From assembly GCA_032622095.1 (NCBI GenBank), contig CP136064.1, positions 278,965,614 to 279,029,613 on the forward strand: a stretch of DNA of 64,000 bases. Direction: 5' to 3'. This DNA is from Siphonodentalium dalli (lineage: Eukaryota; Mollusca; Scaphopoda; Gadilida; Siphonodentaliidae). The translations under genes were made by a program, and so were the position numbers. Under the pieces are notes generated by a model that was not told where the DNA came from, did not search any database, and saw only the letters and a list, made by a program, of their open reading frames with translations. Positions 30,709 to 43,511 of the stretch are shown one piece after another. Numbering within the stretch: the stretch's first letter is position 1; each line of letters starts with the position of its first letter.

Positions 30709-33700
30709 TCTCTGATCTGGTGCCGATTAAGCAGGACGCTTCTTGGAATTCTGGGACATGGACGCGCAGGCAGTCACGGGGAAGGAAGGAAGGAAGGAAG
30801 GAAGGAAGGAAGGAAAAAAAGGTATGAGACAATTTGCAAAATTGGCTGGTTCAGAACCCCTCAGGCATTAGGTCGATTTATCTTTGGTTAAAAATTGTTT
30901 CGTCAATTTTTCCATGTAAGGTATGCTGGAAGAACTACCGTTGCGTCGGTGTGTCTTAGCTCTCTTGTATTGCGTCTATTTCGAGTTGTTACTTCAAAAT
31001 CGTTGCGTCGATTTGAAATAAATTATATCTGGTCTAAATTTTTGCGTAAATTGGCCATAGGTATTAAATTTGACAAATGTTACAAGGTATAATAAATAAT
31101 CACTGGGATAAAATAAGTGTCTATCATTATGGTATCCAAGAAATGAAAAAGATTGGTGCTACAATCTGCTCGAGGAGTCCTAGTGAATTATGAGAAATTA
31201 TTTGTCAAAATATAAGTTTATCAATGCAAGTTGAAACAAAGATTGGTTGTTCGAGGTATTATTAATTACATGTACGCTGGTCTCAATTTTTTTGTAAATT
31301 GGCCATAGTTATGTTTCCGGGAAACCCTATCGCTTGTTCTGTGGTGTTGCTTAGCTTTGAATTAATCTGTTTAGACTTAAAGGGAGCGATCCATATAGAT
31401 AAGGTATAGTTGTTTCCGTTGAGAAGAAAGTTAAAACAGCTTGTCAAAATATGAGTTTATCAATGCAAGTTGAAATAAAGATTGGGTTTTCGAGGTATTA
31501 TTGGTTACATGTACGCTGGTCTAATTTTTGGTGTAAATTGGCCATAGGTATTAAATGTGACAAATGTTACCAGGTATAATAAATAATCACTGTGATAAAA
31601 TAAGTGTCCATCGTTATGGTATCCAACAAATGGATAATATTGATGCTACATTCTGCACGAGGAGTCCCAGTGAATTATGAAATGATACATTATACAGATG
31701 TAGTGAAAAAAGAAAGTTCTCACATCAAGTAATCTGTCGATTATATTAGTTTTTATTTGAACAATATGTCGGTGAAGCAAAAGTTGTTCAATGAATACAC
31801 AGTTAGTGGCTGTCTGCTTGTTTTCAAACAAGTTGGATTTAGTTGAAAGTTTCCAGAGTAAAGAAATTTGTCACAAGTTATGGTTAAGTAATTTAGACAG
31901 TGCTTGTTGAAACCTATTATGGTATATATAGTAGGAGTTTGTAAAAAACAAATGTAGTCTGGGTTAGGACACATAAGTTTTAGTTTTGGAATAAAACTTT
32001 TGTGGTCTTTGTAGTTTGTTCTGAGCAAGTTGAAGGCATTTACATATAGTATTAACGCAATTGTGGTAAATTTGTGAATAATGTAAATCACTGAACAAAA
32101 ATGTTCTTGGAAATTCTGGTTGAACATGTATTAGATTGTTACACCATTATGCAGGTATGCAAAATTTACTGATGATTTTATGATGTTTTAAGTTAATCAG
32201 TGTGATTTTTAGTGAGTTCTGGTTTTGAACGAATTATGGTTGAATTTTGTAGAGTTGTTCTGCGATAAATTAAGTTTAGTTTTACTGTGTTCGGATGATC
32301 TATTGGAAAACATTAGTTATTTATGACAGTTTGTCAAAAGACTTGCTGCGCCCGGAGAAATATATGTTTTAGAAAGAAATTAGTTGAAGTGATTCGAGAA
32401 ATTTAAAATTAAATAAATTATAGTCCAGATGTAGACATTTAGAGTTTGAAGTATTCGAAACCATTGTTTAGGAATCTTCAGATTAGCCAAATGGTTCAAA
32501 TGTTTTGCAAGAATATCTACACGGATGGTTAGTGGTATTTTGTGTTACGACACGCCCGGATTCGGTTGAAATGTTGATTTAAAAAAAAAAATATATATAT
32601 AATGTATATATATAATGTATATGCAACCACAAGAAAAGAATGTATAGAAAATTGATGGTACCATTATTAAAACTGGTACGGGATCCTAGAGTGCCTGGGT
32701 TATGCTGGACACGTACATGATTCCATCATCATGTATGTAAGTCTAGGGGCGGCAGTTTACCCGGAATAGATTATAAGCATAAATCAAAAGAAAAAAAAGA
32801 ACTTACCTTTAACGGAATTTAAATGGATCCAAAAATAATCCTGTTAATTTCATGGAAGATATTACTGGATAAATATACTTTGAGAACCATAGCAACCAGT
32901 GATTCAACATTGTCATTGAAAATATATCCGTCCGAGCAGCAGGACTTCAAGAAACCTAAAGCCCTCTGTTGTCAATGAGAGAAATTTACATCCTTCGTAA
33001 AGATACATACAATTTGTTTGGTCAAAATTACTGAATACATGCATTGACACACTCGTTTAGCCAAAACACACCACAGCTGTCCGGTGAATATTTTGATATA
33101 AATCAAATATTGCCCCAGGGTATCAACTATTAAGATCTGGCCAATTTCTCCAAAAGGGACAATATGTATCTACTGCACACGAAGGGCCGATACACATGGA
33201 GTTGGCTTTTGTAGATTATTCATGCATGCTAAATTAATTAAGTCGCCGTCGAGAATGTAGGCAACTTAACGCTGTGTGCATGTATGGCCAAACAAAACAT
33301 TTTCATTGTCACCAGTAACCGTTTCGAGAAATCGGTGTTGTGGAGTCTGTCTCAATGGTGGTGTTAAAATGGACGTGAATGCTTGAACCTGGTTATCAAT
33401 ATAACACCATCAGTTCTGTGTCACATCGAGCATTACAAAAGTTCACTTCAGGTGTGAATTAGAAATTAGCTTACACATTTCGTTTAAGAATTGTCTGAGA
33501 TTAGCGAAAATAAAACATTCTATTATGACCTATCTATTGATTTTAGTTTAAAGGTACATATGGGGATGGAATGGGAATGATATTTTATTTTAATAGTTAC
33601 CTATATTTAATTATGTGAACCAAATAATTATGCCATTTAGCAAATTGTCTCAGAGTTGTACATTTTATGTTCGTTGTGAAATGGTTGTTCACATTTACAA

Positions 33701-33845
33701 GGAATAGATATATATAAAATATAAGACATTTGATATATAAAATGTCCTTGGTGTATATGTTATTTATGTTACAGGATAATTGTTAGAATTACTGGCTGAC
33801 AAACTATGGTAACTCGACGGGTATGCCGAATACAGGGCCCGTGCT

Positions 33846-34215
33846 GTTTAATTTGGCATTCCCAGAAAATGGAATAGTGATATGACACGAACGACGAGGT
33901 TTGACACGTCGACGCCAGTGATTTGTAAAAATATTATCTTATAGAGCATTTGTACATGCATGGTATATATAGGCCTTTAAGCCCAACTAAATTGTTTAGT
34001 CGGTTCTATGAGCATTTCGATGCGATGAACACATGAAGTTACATGTATTGGCATTCCCAGAACATGGAATAGTGATATGATACGAACGACGAGGTTTCAC
34101 TCGTCGATGCCATTGGATTTGTAAAAATGTTATGTTATAAAGCATTTGTACATGCATGGTATATATAGGGCCTTTGAGCCCAACTAAAATGTTTAGTCGG
34201 TTAAATGAGCATTTC
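33846..34215. repeat. Direct duplication, ~195-bp spacing
   Basis: GGCATTCCCAGAA(A/C)ATGGAATAGTGATATGA through CATGCATGGTATATATAGG and GTTTAGTCGGTT occurs twice with about 90% identity by eye. Confidence 0.88.
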
Positions 34216-34422
34216 AAGGATGAAACGTGTTTACACGTATAGTGTGATTTTACACGCTGATGCCAACCAGACTTAATTGATTTTAGTTTCTTACACAGCG
34301 TATGAAGTCCTACACTAGACATAACCATATTGGTCCATAACCAAATTACGCCTGAATTCAAGGTCAAGTTGAAAATTTATCAACTTTCGTACCAATACAA
34401 GGCGATTATTTAGGATATAGCG

Positions 34423-34715
34423 AGGACGCACGGGAATAGGCGGGATCTCACCATTATTACCCCTCCGATGGATCAGGACCAACTATACGGAAAGACAGGA
34501 CGCACGGGAATAGGCAGGATCTCACCCTTATTACCCCTCCGATGGATCAGGACCAACTATACTGAAAAACACGACGCACGGGAATAGGCGGGATCTCACC
34601 CTTATTACCCCTCCGATGGATCAGGACCAACTATACGGAAAGACAGGACGCACGGGAATAGGCAGGATCTCACCCGTATTACCCATCAGCTGGATCAGGA
34701 TCAACTATATGGAAA
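34423..34715. repeat. ~74-bp tandem repeat, four copies
   Basis: GACGCACGGGAATAGGC(G/A)GG, ATCTCACC, ATTACCCCTCCGATGGATCA and GGACCAACTATACGGAAAGA repeat four times; the last copy is diverged. Confidence 0.93.
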
Positions 34716-34975
34716 GACAAAAGGAAACAGAACCAAAGCTTATTCTAGGATTATGACATTCCTCTGTTTTGGAACAATTCCCTGTTATCAACGATTTCAC
34801 TCGATTAACGAACTTTCGGAGTATGACATTCCTGTGTTAAGAACTTGTGTGTTTTTTTCAGAGCTATCCATATTCCAAATGGGATAGTTTGATCTCTATC
34901 GCGGAATCATCAAGTTTTTTGTCTTAGGACAAGAATCTTTTAAAAAGGTGATAAGAGTTATGTAACACTTTCAGC

Positions 34976-37957
34976 TGTTGAGATGGCGTGAGTATGGTTA
35001 AAGCTATATGGAGTGGGTCATTGCCTGATGGTGGGATCAATGGTTCCGAGATGAATGATTACGGTCATTGACTCTCCGGGTTCATTGCTCATAAACAATG
35101 TTATTTTGTCACCTGTTTTGATGGGAGTAGAGGCCAGGCCGTTGACCCTTCAGGTCGTTGACCCTTACCATATATATATATATATATATATGCTTTGTTA
35201 GAGCCGGCATAGAATGCTATCTTACACTTCTAGGAAAGCTCTCACACGAGCGCTGTTTCGTGTGTAGATAGATTATGTGTTGTTCTCCGTGGCTGCCTGA
35301 TGTTAACTATTAGTCCAGGCACATTAGACATGGAAGTGGAAAAGTAAGGAAATAAATCGGGGAAAGCTGATTTTTTTATATTATTTTGGCCATAACATCG
35401 CGGACGCGTCACGAAAAGTCCCCTAAAATCCGATTTGAGCTTTCTGAGTTTCATCATTTTTTCCATATAATTAAACAAAACAATATTTTTCACAATGATG
35501 GAAATAATTGGATGTTGTAACAATTTTTCAGCCGAAACGTATACAAAAAGCACTCAATATTGTTCGATATACAATTCTCGAACCAACGACACCCATTCAA
35601 AAGGAAATATCGAATGAATTTCGCATATATAGATATGAAATAAAACACTGAGCCAAAATACTGACGATTTTGAAGTCAAACTGATGTATTCGATGTCGGA
35701 TTTCTCAGGCTTCTCAAAACATAGGCGCAAGCTATCTATTTTAAAAACTGCACAGACACCACCCCGTCGCTATAATAGGCAGAACTAGCGAGTACGCACA
35801 TCATAAGTTGTCAAAACTTGTAAAAACATAACCCTACCCCCGAATCTGGTTGTCAACGATCTGGTCGTATTTTGATATTCTATTTTGTCTAAGCTAGTCA
35901 TATGCATTACTAAGTTATACCAGTATATGTGAAATATGAGTACGAGAGCGAATATAGTGACACGATCAGAATACTACAAACGCGGTCATGAAATGGCTGT
36001 CAAAATGGCCGCAACCACCAAGCTAAGCCGAAATGATGGCAACTTATTATATAACCACCTAGTAGGTAAAATACGTATTAACAATATACAAGTCTGTTGT
36101 TAAATATCTTTAAAGGTACACAGTTCATTAAAACAGGCCCATGTGGAGGATTTATCGGCCATTGCAACGCAGGTCAAACCCAATGAATTACGTCTTTAAA
36201 ATTTCGGGTTTTCTGTTTACAGTCGGGGCCAAAAATAATAATTTCGGGCATGCAACATACGAAGTAATGTTTCGCCACACAATGTATGGTAGTTTCGTTC
36301 GGCGTGATGATAAATTATTGAATGGAACGCAGAAACTTAAGTGCATATCCTTGCGGTATAAATAGTAGTTACATTTCCGGATTGTTCATCACTGTACATG
36401 ATAATAAACCACACACGTATGTTGCAATTCTTATTATATTGCAAAGAAACCGCCACCTCTTCAAAAGATTAGCACTGCATCACACCAGATCAAATAGACA
36501 GCACATCGTACATTTGATATACGACTAATTTTCGTGCTGCTTCCAAACCGGTCTCTTAGTAAACAATTTGTTCAACTTACTTCAGTCGGCAACTTGCAAC
36601 TGGAATATGCTATTACGCAATGTACAATATTAGTTTTCCGTATTTTGTTGTTTGAAAATATCTTGCCAAAACCACCCATGAACTTGTGCAAAATATCAGG
36701 TGATCATCGTTTAAAGCTGTTATTTCAGCGTTGAACATTGACTCAATGTTGCTAGTTATGGTTGTTAGTTCAGCAGATATGTGTAACATTAGGGAGAAGG
36801 GATACACACGGTAATGCGGTTGCAGAAAACATAGTACCCTTCGCGTATATGTGACCTTGGTGAATATAACCAAATATTATTTCCAGGTATAAAGACAGTC
36901 TCTGTCACAGAGTATGTGGGCAATTTTGGTCAAGTTTAGATTTTTTTAAAGAAAGTATATGGTACTCCTTTGTGTTTTGATAAATTGCTTTCATAGTATA
37001 CCACCATGCATTCTTGTGATAACAGCGAAATATTCGTGATTTATTACTTATTCTTAGGCAAAAATGACTAATATTTTAAGACACGGAGAATATAATCTAC
37101 ACAATTCACCCATTACTCTATGAATATCTCTCATACTGCTCTATAGCAGTGTATTTCGAAAGGTTTGATGGTGTATATATCAAAAGAAACGATGACCGGT
37201 CACATTAGTGATACTGCTATGAGCACATATATTTCGGCTTCTATGAAAGGTCACAGAATCAATTCTTCGCTATTAAATTTCATTTTACAGTGTAGTGTAC
37301 ATATATATCACACGATTCAAGATAAATAGTGCAGAAAAATTTGCCTTATTCTCCCGTTTCTTTGCGGTCAAAAAGTCCAGATTTAACCATTTTATGAGAC
37401 CTTGCTTTTCGCTATATCTCTCGCGATATATATTAGAGATAATTCGCACATACCCGATAAAATGTTTCTCTTATTCTCTGCAATCATTCTTCCTCACATA
37501 TTTCGAGCGTGTTGTCACTCTTATGGGACTAGCTATTCAATTATGCATAAAATGTAAATTTCATTCTATTTTGGCCATTTTGGCGGCCATTTTGGGACTT
37601 CAATTCAACTTATATGGTTCACGGCTAAGCATTGTTTGTATGTATGTCAATGTATTATGAATTTGGAATTAATTGATCTACACATGACTGCATTCCCATA
37701 TGGCCTGATGGAGATGCTTCAGAATTTGAACCATTCCGAAAAATCAAGATATCTCAAAAAGCTCAACTCGGATTTTAGGGGACTTTTGCCACGTTGTTCA
37801 TAAACATGTTCTTATTGATCCCTGAAAAAAATCAGTTTTCCCCGATTTTTTACACTAGTGAAACCTTATGTGCCTGGACTATATTATATACGGGTATAAT
37901 AAATGTCTATGTCTGAGAGTTGCCAACTTAGTGTTAAAGAACCTTGGGAGTGGTACA
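34976..37957 (+). mobile_element. Long terminal repeat 2, interrupted
   Basis: Same family as LTR 1: starts TGTTGAGATGGCGTGAGTATGG and ends GGGAGTGGTACA. Split by the element at 35311-37881. It also carries a local GTTGACCCTT duplication and (TA)n tract at about 35139-35190. Sequence beyond TACA differs from LTR 1, which marks the LTR end. Confidence 0.7.
35311..37881. mobile_element. 2.57-kb DNA element with long terminal inverted repeats inside LTR 2
   Basis: TAGTCCAGGCACATTAG at the left mirrors CTTATGTGCCTGGACTA at the right. Inverted similarity extends inward about 150 bp with indels (AATCGGGGAAA, AAAGTCCCCTAAAATCCGA). LTR 1 is uninterrupted here (GTTAACTAGTATATACG), proving insertion. 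The interior has only short frames and no transposase domain I recognise, so it is probably non-autonomous. Confidence 0.85.
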
Positions 37958-38004
37958 TCAGTGTGAATTTTAATAAATTTGCACTTTTTATTCTTCTTTC
38001 GAGT

Positions 38005-38337
38005 TTAGCCATTCTGCATGCATGGCTCGTCTTCTCTGGAAAGTTCTTTATTATCAAATTTCTATAGAAACTTCTTCATACATATTCTATTTCATTTTTA
38101 GTTTAGTTTTTCTCTATATCCACAAATTGGCAGACGACACATTGCATAATCGAGGTTCCCAATGGGTGTACATGATAGTACATCACAATATTCACCTTTT
38201 GGGAACTTTTATCTGAAATGCTGAGCCTATGTCTCCCTATCTGGCCATGAATAATGAGGGTGGATTTAGTAATGCTATCCCGCTGTGCTGGGGACCTCAT
38301 TCTGCAAATTACAGGCACACTATAAACTCAGGCTTGG
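38005..38337. repeat. Family B MITE copy, left end lost
   Basis: Contains the TCTCTGGAAAGTTCTTTATTA core and ends GCACACTATAAACTCAGGCTTG. It abuts LTR 2. Confidence 0.82.
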
Positions 38338-38448
38338 TGCCAAATAGCAAATAATAAAAACAAATATATGAAACCAGAGCAAGGAATCTACAAAGACACG
38401 TGATAATATGGAGATTGATGGATGTGTTGATGTGACATATACACTCAC

Positions 38449-38553
38449 TCCTCGTTCTCTGAGAGTCTTGAAGTTATATACAGGAGACGATGCTATACCA
38501 TTCACACCACGACATATGACTGTATAGTAATATTTAGTTCCATGTTGAAGATT
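38449..38553 (-). CDS. ACP7: Purple acid phosphatase, exon 2
   Basis: 105 nt, 35 codons in phase 0, acceptor TTTCAG and donor GTGAGTG. It encodes NLQHGTKYYYTVICRG then SSPVYNFKTLRERG, the end of the N-terminal fibronectin-like domain. The segment matches the L-x-x-G-x-x-Y-x-Y-x-V pattern of the family. Confidence 0.92.
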
Positions 38554-38842
38554 CTGAAATAAAAATGTTCAAACAATGCACATTCGAGCTTCCAAGAGGT
38601 ATAAGATAGGTTGATAAATACACAAAATATTGATATATCGGCTTCGTATGCTCTGAAATATACTTGCCATGGTCGTAGCCATTTTCCAGCTGTTTTAATT
38701 TTTCACATAAAAGTGAAAAAACGCTCTTTATTTCAACCATTACAAGTAATATTAATACATGGTATGTCACCCTTGAATCAAATTGGTTATCGTTACTAGT
38801 AATATTAATGGATGACAATATCTGCAATGCAGGTTCACTTAC

Positions 38843-39063
38843 ATTCATAACAGCTCGATGCATTAGACACAATGTAATTTCAGGAATATCCGGTATAAAA
38901 GCAGTTGTTTCAATAGCTAGCATTGTCTGCTGACTCCGCTGCAAACCGTAAGTCACATGGCAGTTTGTCTTGTTGTGTGTGGTCCACAAGATAACCATCT
39001 CAGAGTGAGTGTTGCCAAAACTGATGTGTATCTGCTCAGGTTTTCGCTGAGTCAGCCCAGAGC
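38843..39063 (-). CDS. ACP7: Purple acid phosphatase, exon 1 of those found
   Basis: 221 nt between acceptor TTACTTTCAG and donor GTAAGTG. It encodes RKPEQIHISFGNTHSEMVIL then WTTHNKTNCHVTYGLQ, the start of the fibronectin-like domain. PEQ(V/I)H(I/L)S and the (V/I)xWTT pattern are characteristic of the family. The exon opens with two bases of a split codon, so at least one upstream exon with the start codon and signal peptide is missing. A second in-phase acceptor (GACTCAG) 15 nt downstream would allow an upstream exon ending in phase 0. Exons 1-8 total 1,505 nt, giving 500 residues plus a stop, with all junctions in frame. Confidence 0.93.
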
Positions 39064-40139
39064 CTGAAAGTAAATGACATTTAGTGTCATAATAATAATT
39101 TAACTAAACAAATACAAAATTTCGATTAATATGAATACTAAAAATACCATGAACTAAATAACTCTAACTGGACCAAATCAACAATGAGTGATCAAGTTCA
39201 ACACATGAAAGTAACTATTTAGGTGTTTTATATATTAGTAAAGAATTGTAGAGAAGGGTGGATCGCCGGGCGATTCTTCATTTTTTGAGGTCTTAGTACT
39301 GAGCAAAAAAAGGTGATTTAAAACTCTTTGTATCCCCCCCCCACCAAGTACTATAGACATAGTTTGCACGAACTCCCGAGTCGGCTTATTTTAGATTAAA
39401 ATCCAAACTTTTGGAACTATATGCTAAATTTTCGCCATGGGATATATTTATCGTGGACCTATTTTATTACATGAACCAATTGTTTTATTTTCTGTTGGTC
39501 GTTGCATAGTGTTCCTGAATACATAACGTTGTGTGGTGTGGTGTGATGGCAACAGTCTTCGTACTATCACGTTTCAGAGTTCTAACACGGCGGTATGGGG
39601 ATTCAGGCTGGGAGCAAAATATACTCACCTCATTTCGAGATAGATTGATTACCATTGTGATGGTGATTCGAAACACAGAACTACAACAAACTTTGACAAC
39701 AGCTCGAGCCCTGAAACAATGGTGCTTAACCAAGAGTGAGACTGTAAATTCCTATAAAAACTGAAGGTGCCAATATCCAATATGTATTATCTCCGGACCA
39801 TAACTTTTCACCGTACCTTATAGAAGGAACGTCTTGGCACAAACAACTAAAGCCACACCACTTAAGAGGCTTTACAAACGATGCATACAGTCCCAGAGGC
39901 AAGCAGAAGAAATGCCCCAACAAAAGGTTACAATTCTCGAACCAGGCCATTATGCTCGGACCAGGCCATTCTTATAGGATTTGAGTTAATACTTAATCAG
40001 ATGGGTGATTATATATTGTTTAATATATAATCCCAACCACAGGGAACATATATGAAGGATCACTATCTTTAATCGAGATATATTAATATTGATCTTAATA
40101 TTAATCGAGGATTAATATTGATAAATAACTAACATATTT
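39064..40139. other. Upstream region of the phosphatase exon set
   Basis: A possible short exon with acceptor TTTCAG and donor GTGAGTAT is at 39629-39717 on the minus strand. It ends in phase 0, lacks a convincing signal peptide, and fits only the alternative acceptor. Otherwise AT-rich and without recognised features. Confidence 0.4.
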
Positions 40140-40699
40140 AAAGAAGTGTTTTTAAAGAATGTGTTTTGAAGAAGTGTTTTTGAATAATGTGTTTTGAAGA
40201 AGTGTTTTTAAAGAAAAGGAATTCCATCATTAAAAATTCTATGTTTTTCATCCATCAAATTTTAATCAATACCGACGAACTGCCAGATGATCTGTTTCAG
40301 TGTCTACTACCCTTTGTAGATGATAATCTTCTGCAGAAAGATGGCGGTATTTCTCATCACGGGGAACTTCCAGATGAAGATGAGAACATGTCACATACTT
40401 TGGAGAATTTTATAGTCATACGACAACTTCACCCAGACTTGTAAAACAACGCTATGGAACAGAGCTACATTCACGCTCCCTTGCATCAATAAAGCAAGAG
40501 ATATATCAAGTATTAGACCCCTTACCGGATGAGATATCTAATGCTGAGGAAACCAGAATATTGAAGACAAACATGTTTCAAACAGCACAGACAAAGCGAT
40601 TCAATATGAACAAGAAAATATTAAATACAGCCCAGAAAACTTGTCCTCTCTGCAAACATGCTGGTCGGAGGGAATTCAATCATTTTCTGAGCATCTGTC

Positions 40700-41079
40700 C
40701 AAGCCTGTAAATAGAATGAGGTCCCCAGAGGGTGAATTTAGTGACGCTATCCCGCGGGCTAGCATCACTAAATTCACCCTCTGTGAACCTCATTCTGCTT
40801 AGGCCCTCAACTAATATGGCAGACCTAGGATCAGATTGAAGTTCCCCAGTTGAAGTTGATTATGTTCACACATTGGGCACCTCGATTATGCATTTTATCT
40901 GCTGCAAATTAGGGGATATACAAACTTCCCAGAAGGGAAAACTAAAAACAATGTTAATTTGATACTGTAGATACTTCACAGAAGATGAGGCCTAAGGCCC
41001 GCTGTGCGGGATAGCATCACTAAATTCTCACTCTGGTGACCTCATTCTGCAAATGACAGGCACGCTATTTGCAGGCTTG
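40700..41079. mobile_element. Family B hAT-type MITE inserted in gag
   Basis: CAAGCCTG ... CAGGCTTG termini. Flanks are CATCTGTC (40692-40699) and CGTCTGTC (41080-41087), an 8-bp duplication with one mismatch. The host retroelement frame joins across it, independently confirming the insertion point. Confidence 0.93.
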
Positions 41080-42103
41080 CGTCTGTCCATTTTCACCAGC
41101 TGGCGACAAAAGATTTATGAATAAATCCTACTCAATATTGATCAATGAGGAGGAAGATGATAATCTGGCTCGTGTAAATGAACATTTATTACAACATATG
41201 TCACAACTGGTTATGCGTCGTGTGCAGATGATATAATCGCCCTACATCGATTTATTTTATGAGCACAATACAGTTACTACTGTGCTGGACACAGGGGCAG
41301 ATAATAACGTGGTTAAAGGCGTCTGTTGAACATTATTTCGGACTTAAAACCACCAAATCGTACCAGCAAGCTTTACAAGCTGATGGTCATTCCCCATTGA
41401 TAGTACCTGGAGAGACAAGGTTCAAGTTGAAACGGGATAGCAACACCTTTGATCTGGAAGCAGTGGTGGTTCAACATCTATACGTAGATATCCCAGTGGG
41501 AGTACCATAACATATAGACGTAGATATCCCAGTGGGAGTACCATTCATGTGCACAAAGCCACAAATGCCATAAGCGTGCATCTGGGGAAATTCAGAGTTG
41601 TTCTTTGTGAAAATGTTTCATATTCGTATGACAACAGGAACCACACTTGGTCTCATGCTGTACATCACACTAATGCACACATACTGCGGGCTCCATCAAT
41701 AAGTAACACAATATGGCCAGGATACTACATGTGTCCCGTTGTCCATTGGTGAGTATGAAGATGGCCGTGTACGGAAACAATGAAGAGTCCAGATGTTTTA
41801 TACTTTTATGTTTCAATAATGTGTACTGCCAATAAGCACAATAGGTAGATACTAGATGAACAGAGGTATTGTGGTTCCATGGTCTAAGCGGGAGTGAATC
41901 TATAGCTCTTAGACGAGTAGTTATTCCACGAGTCAGGGTACCATGCAGCCAAATAAGGTATGAGATATCATGACGTATATCATACTGTTGTTTACTATGG
42001 TATGATACCGATTTAACCATCCATCGACTAAACAATGGTTACTACAATTCATGACGAATTAAGAAATCTGATCTTTTCAATTATTCTTTTATGTTCTTAT
42101 AGT

Positions 42104-42480
42104 CAAGCCTACAAATAGCGTGTCTGTCATTTGCAGAAGCGGGCTAGCATAACTAAATTCACCCTCTGGTTACCTTATTATGCTAAGACCCTCAACTGCT
42201 ATGGCAGACCTAGGATCATATTGAAGTTCCCCAGTTGAAGTTGGTGATGTTCACCCATTGGGCACCTCAATTATGAATTTAATCTTCTGCAAATTAGGAG
42301 ATATAGAAATTTGCTAGAAGGGAAATGTAACTAAAAACAATGTTAGTTTGATACTGTAGATACTTCCCAGAAGATGAGGCCTAAGCAGAATGAGGTGTCC
42401 AGAGGGTGAATTTGGTCAGTGTAAAATCACCCCCTGGGGACCTCATTCTGCAAATGACAGACACGCTGTTTGCAGGCTTG
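42104..42480. mobile_element. Family B hAT-type MITE with perfect 8-bp TSD
   Basis: CAAGCCTACAAATAGCGTG ... CACGCTGTTTGCAGGCTTG termini, with CTTATAGT at 42096-42103 and 42481-42488. Second insertion into the same retroelement remnant. Confidence 0.96.
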
Positions 42481-42846
42481 CTTATAGTATATCATTTATA
42501 AGAAAGGAAGAAAGCAAGTTTATCCTATATCTGGGAACACATCAAACTATATCTACTATCTTATGTTTTATCAGACACATGTATCTTGATGGCCAGGATA
42601 CTACATGTATCTTGATGGCCAGGATACTACATGTATCTTGGGGTGGCACTTCTTAGTGATACCGACCAAGATTCTATGATAACTATTGAGCTTTGCACTA
42701 CCTTGGAATTCAAGCAACAAAAAATATGGCCACAACGATTCATCACCACTTCAGTTGGGAGGTTTGTTTGCACGTAAAAACAGTTGTGATGTAATCATTC
42801 TTCAATGGAATGAACATTTCTGTCAAGTTCTACAAGACATTGTCAG

Positions 42847-43055
42847 TGGTGGTGATATCTCACATACAAATGGATCTACTAATTCATATAAACGTGACTA
42901 TAATAACTCACATTCAAACGGATCTGACAGTTCTCGTGCCAAAGACTATGATATATTGCATGCAGATGGTCCTGATACCTCACATTCAAATGACTTTGAT
43001 ATCTCAAGCGCAAATGACTGTGACATCTCACACGTAAATGGCTTTGATAATACAG
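42847..43055. repeat. ~30-bp coding-like minisatellite
   Basis: Imperfect repeats of GATATCTCACATTCAAATG-type sequence, translating to D-x-SH-x-NG-x-D units. Seven or so copies, in a frame that stays open for 193 codons (42686-43267). It lies inside the pol remnant and is not a known retroelement domain. Confidence 0.8.
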
Positions 43056-43511
43056 ACAATCGCACGCTAATGAATCCTGGCAACGGTCTAATGGGGTCGG
43101 TGATAGTGTGTGCAAAGTTGGCGCCTTTGATATCCAACATGGGAATCAAGTTAATGGGTCATCACATTCAAGTTCCACGTCACAAGCAAAAGGCCTGTTA
43201 TAACAAAGTACTCAACACTCACAATCTGTCGCTTTTGACTAGGACAATATTCTGCCATCTGGAATAAGAACCAAGTTTCGTGAACTCCTAGACGAATATG
43301 ATTCCGTGTGCACAATTGACAATGGAGCGTGCGGTTCGAGGCAGTTGTCAATATGGGAAATGTACAGCTTCCACAGCGCAAGGGACGTGTCCCGTAGTAT
43401 TCTCACAACAAACTGATTGAGCTTCAGAGTAAACTTGAAGAGCTTTGGGTATTTAGAAAACCAGAGTAGCTGGTAATTGTCACCAAATATCTAAACCCTT
43501 CATTCCTTATT

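Larger units (their letters stand above)
30709..34975 (+). mobile_element. Region between the two LTRs, no gag-pol detected
   Basis: About 4.3 kb without a recognisable retroviral domain. Holds a (GGAA)n tract at about 30780-30816. A duplicated block (ATAATAAATAATCACTG... GAGGAGTCC) occurs at about 31087-31190 and 31575-31670. It also has a (TA)n tract near 32590, the duplicated 33846-34215 and the array at 34423-34715. It could be a non-autonomous LTR element or host intron between two independent LTRs. No matching 5-bp target duplication was seen. Confidence 0.45.

Noticed and set aside
29893-37962. Five-base target duplication around the LTR pair
   Set aside because: CTTTG on the left and TCAGT on the right do not match.
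39629-39717. First exon of the phosphatase
   Set aside because: Splice signals are plausible, but it ends in phase 0 while the best acceptor of the next exon needs one extra base; no convincing signal peptide.
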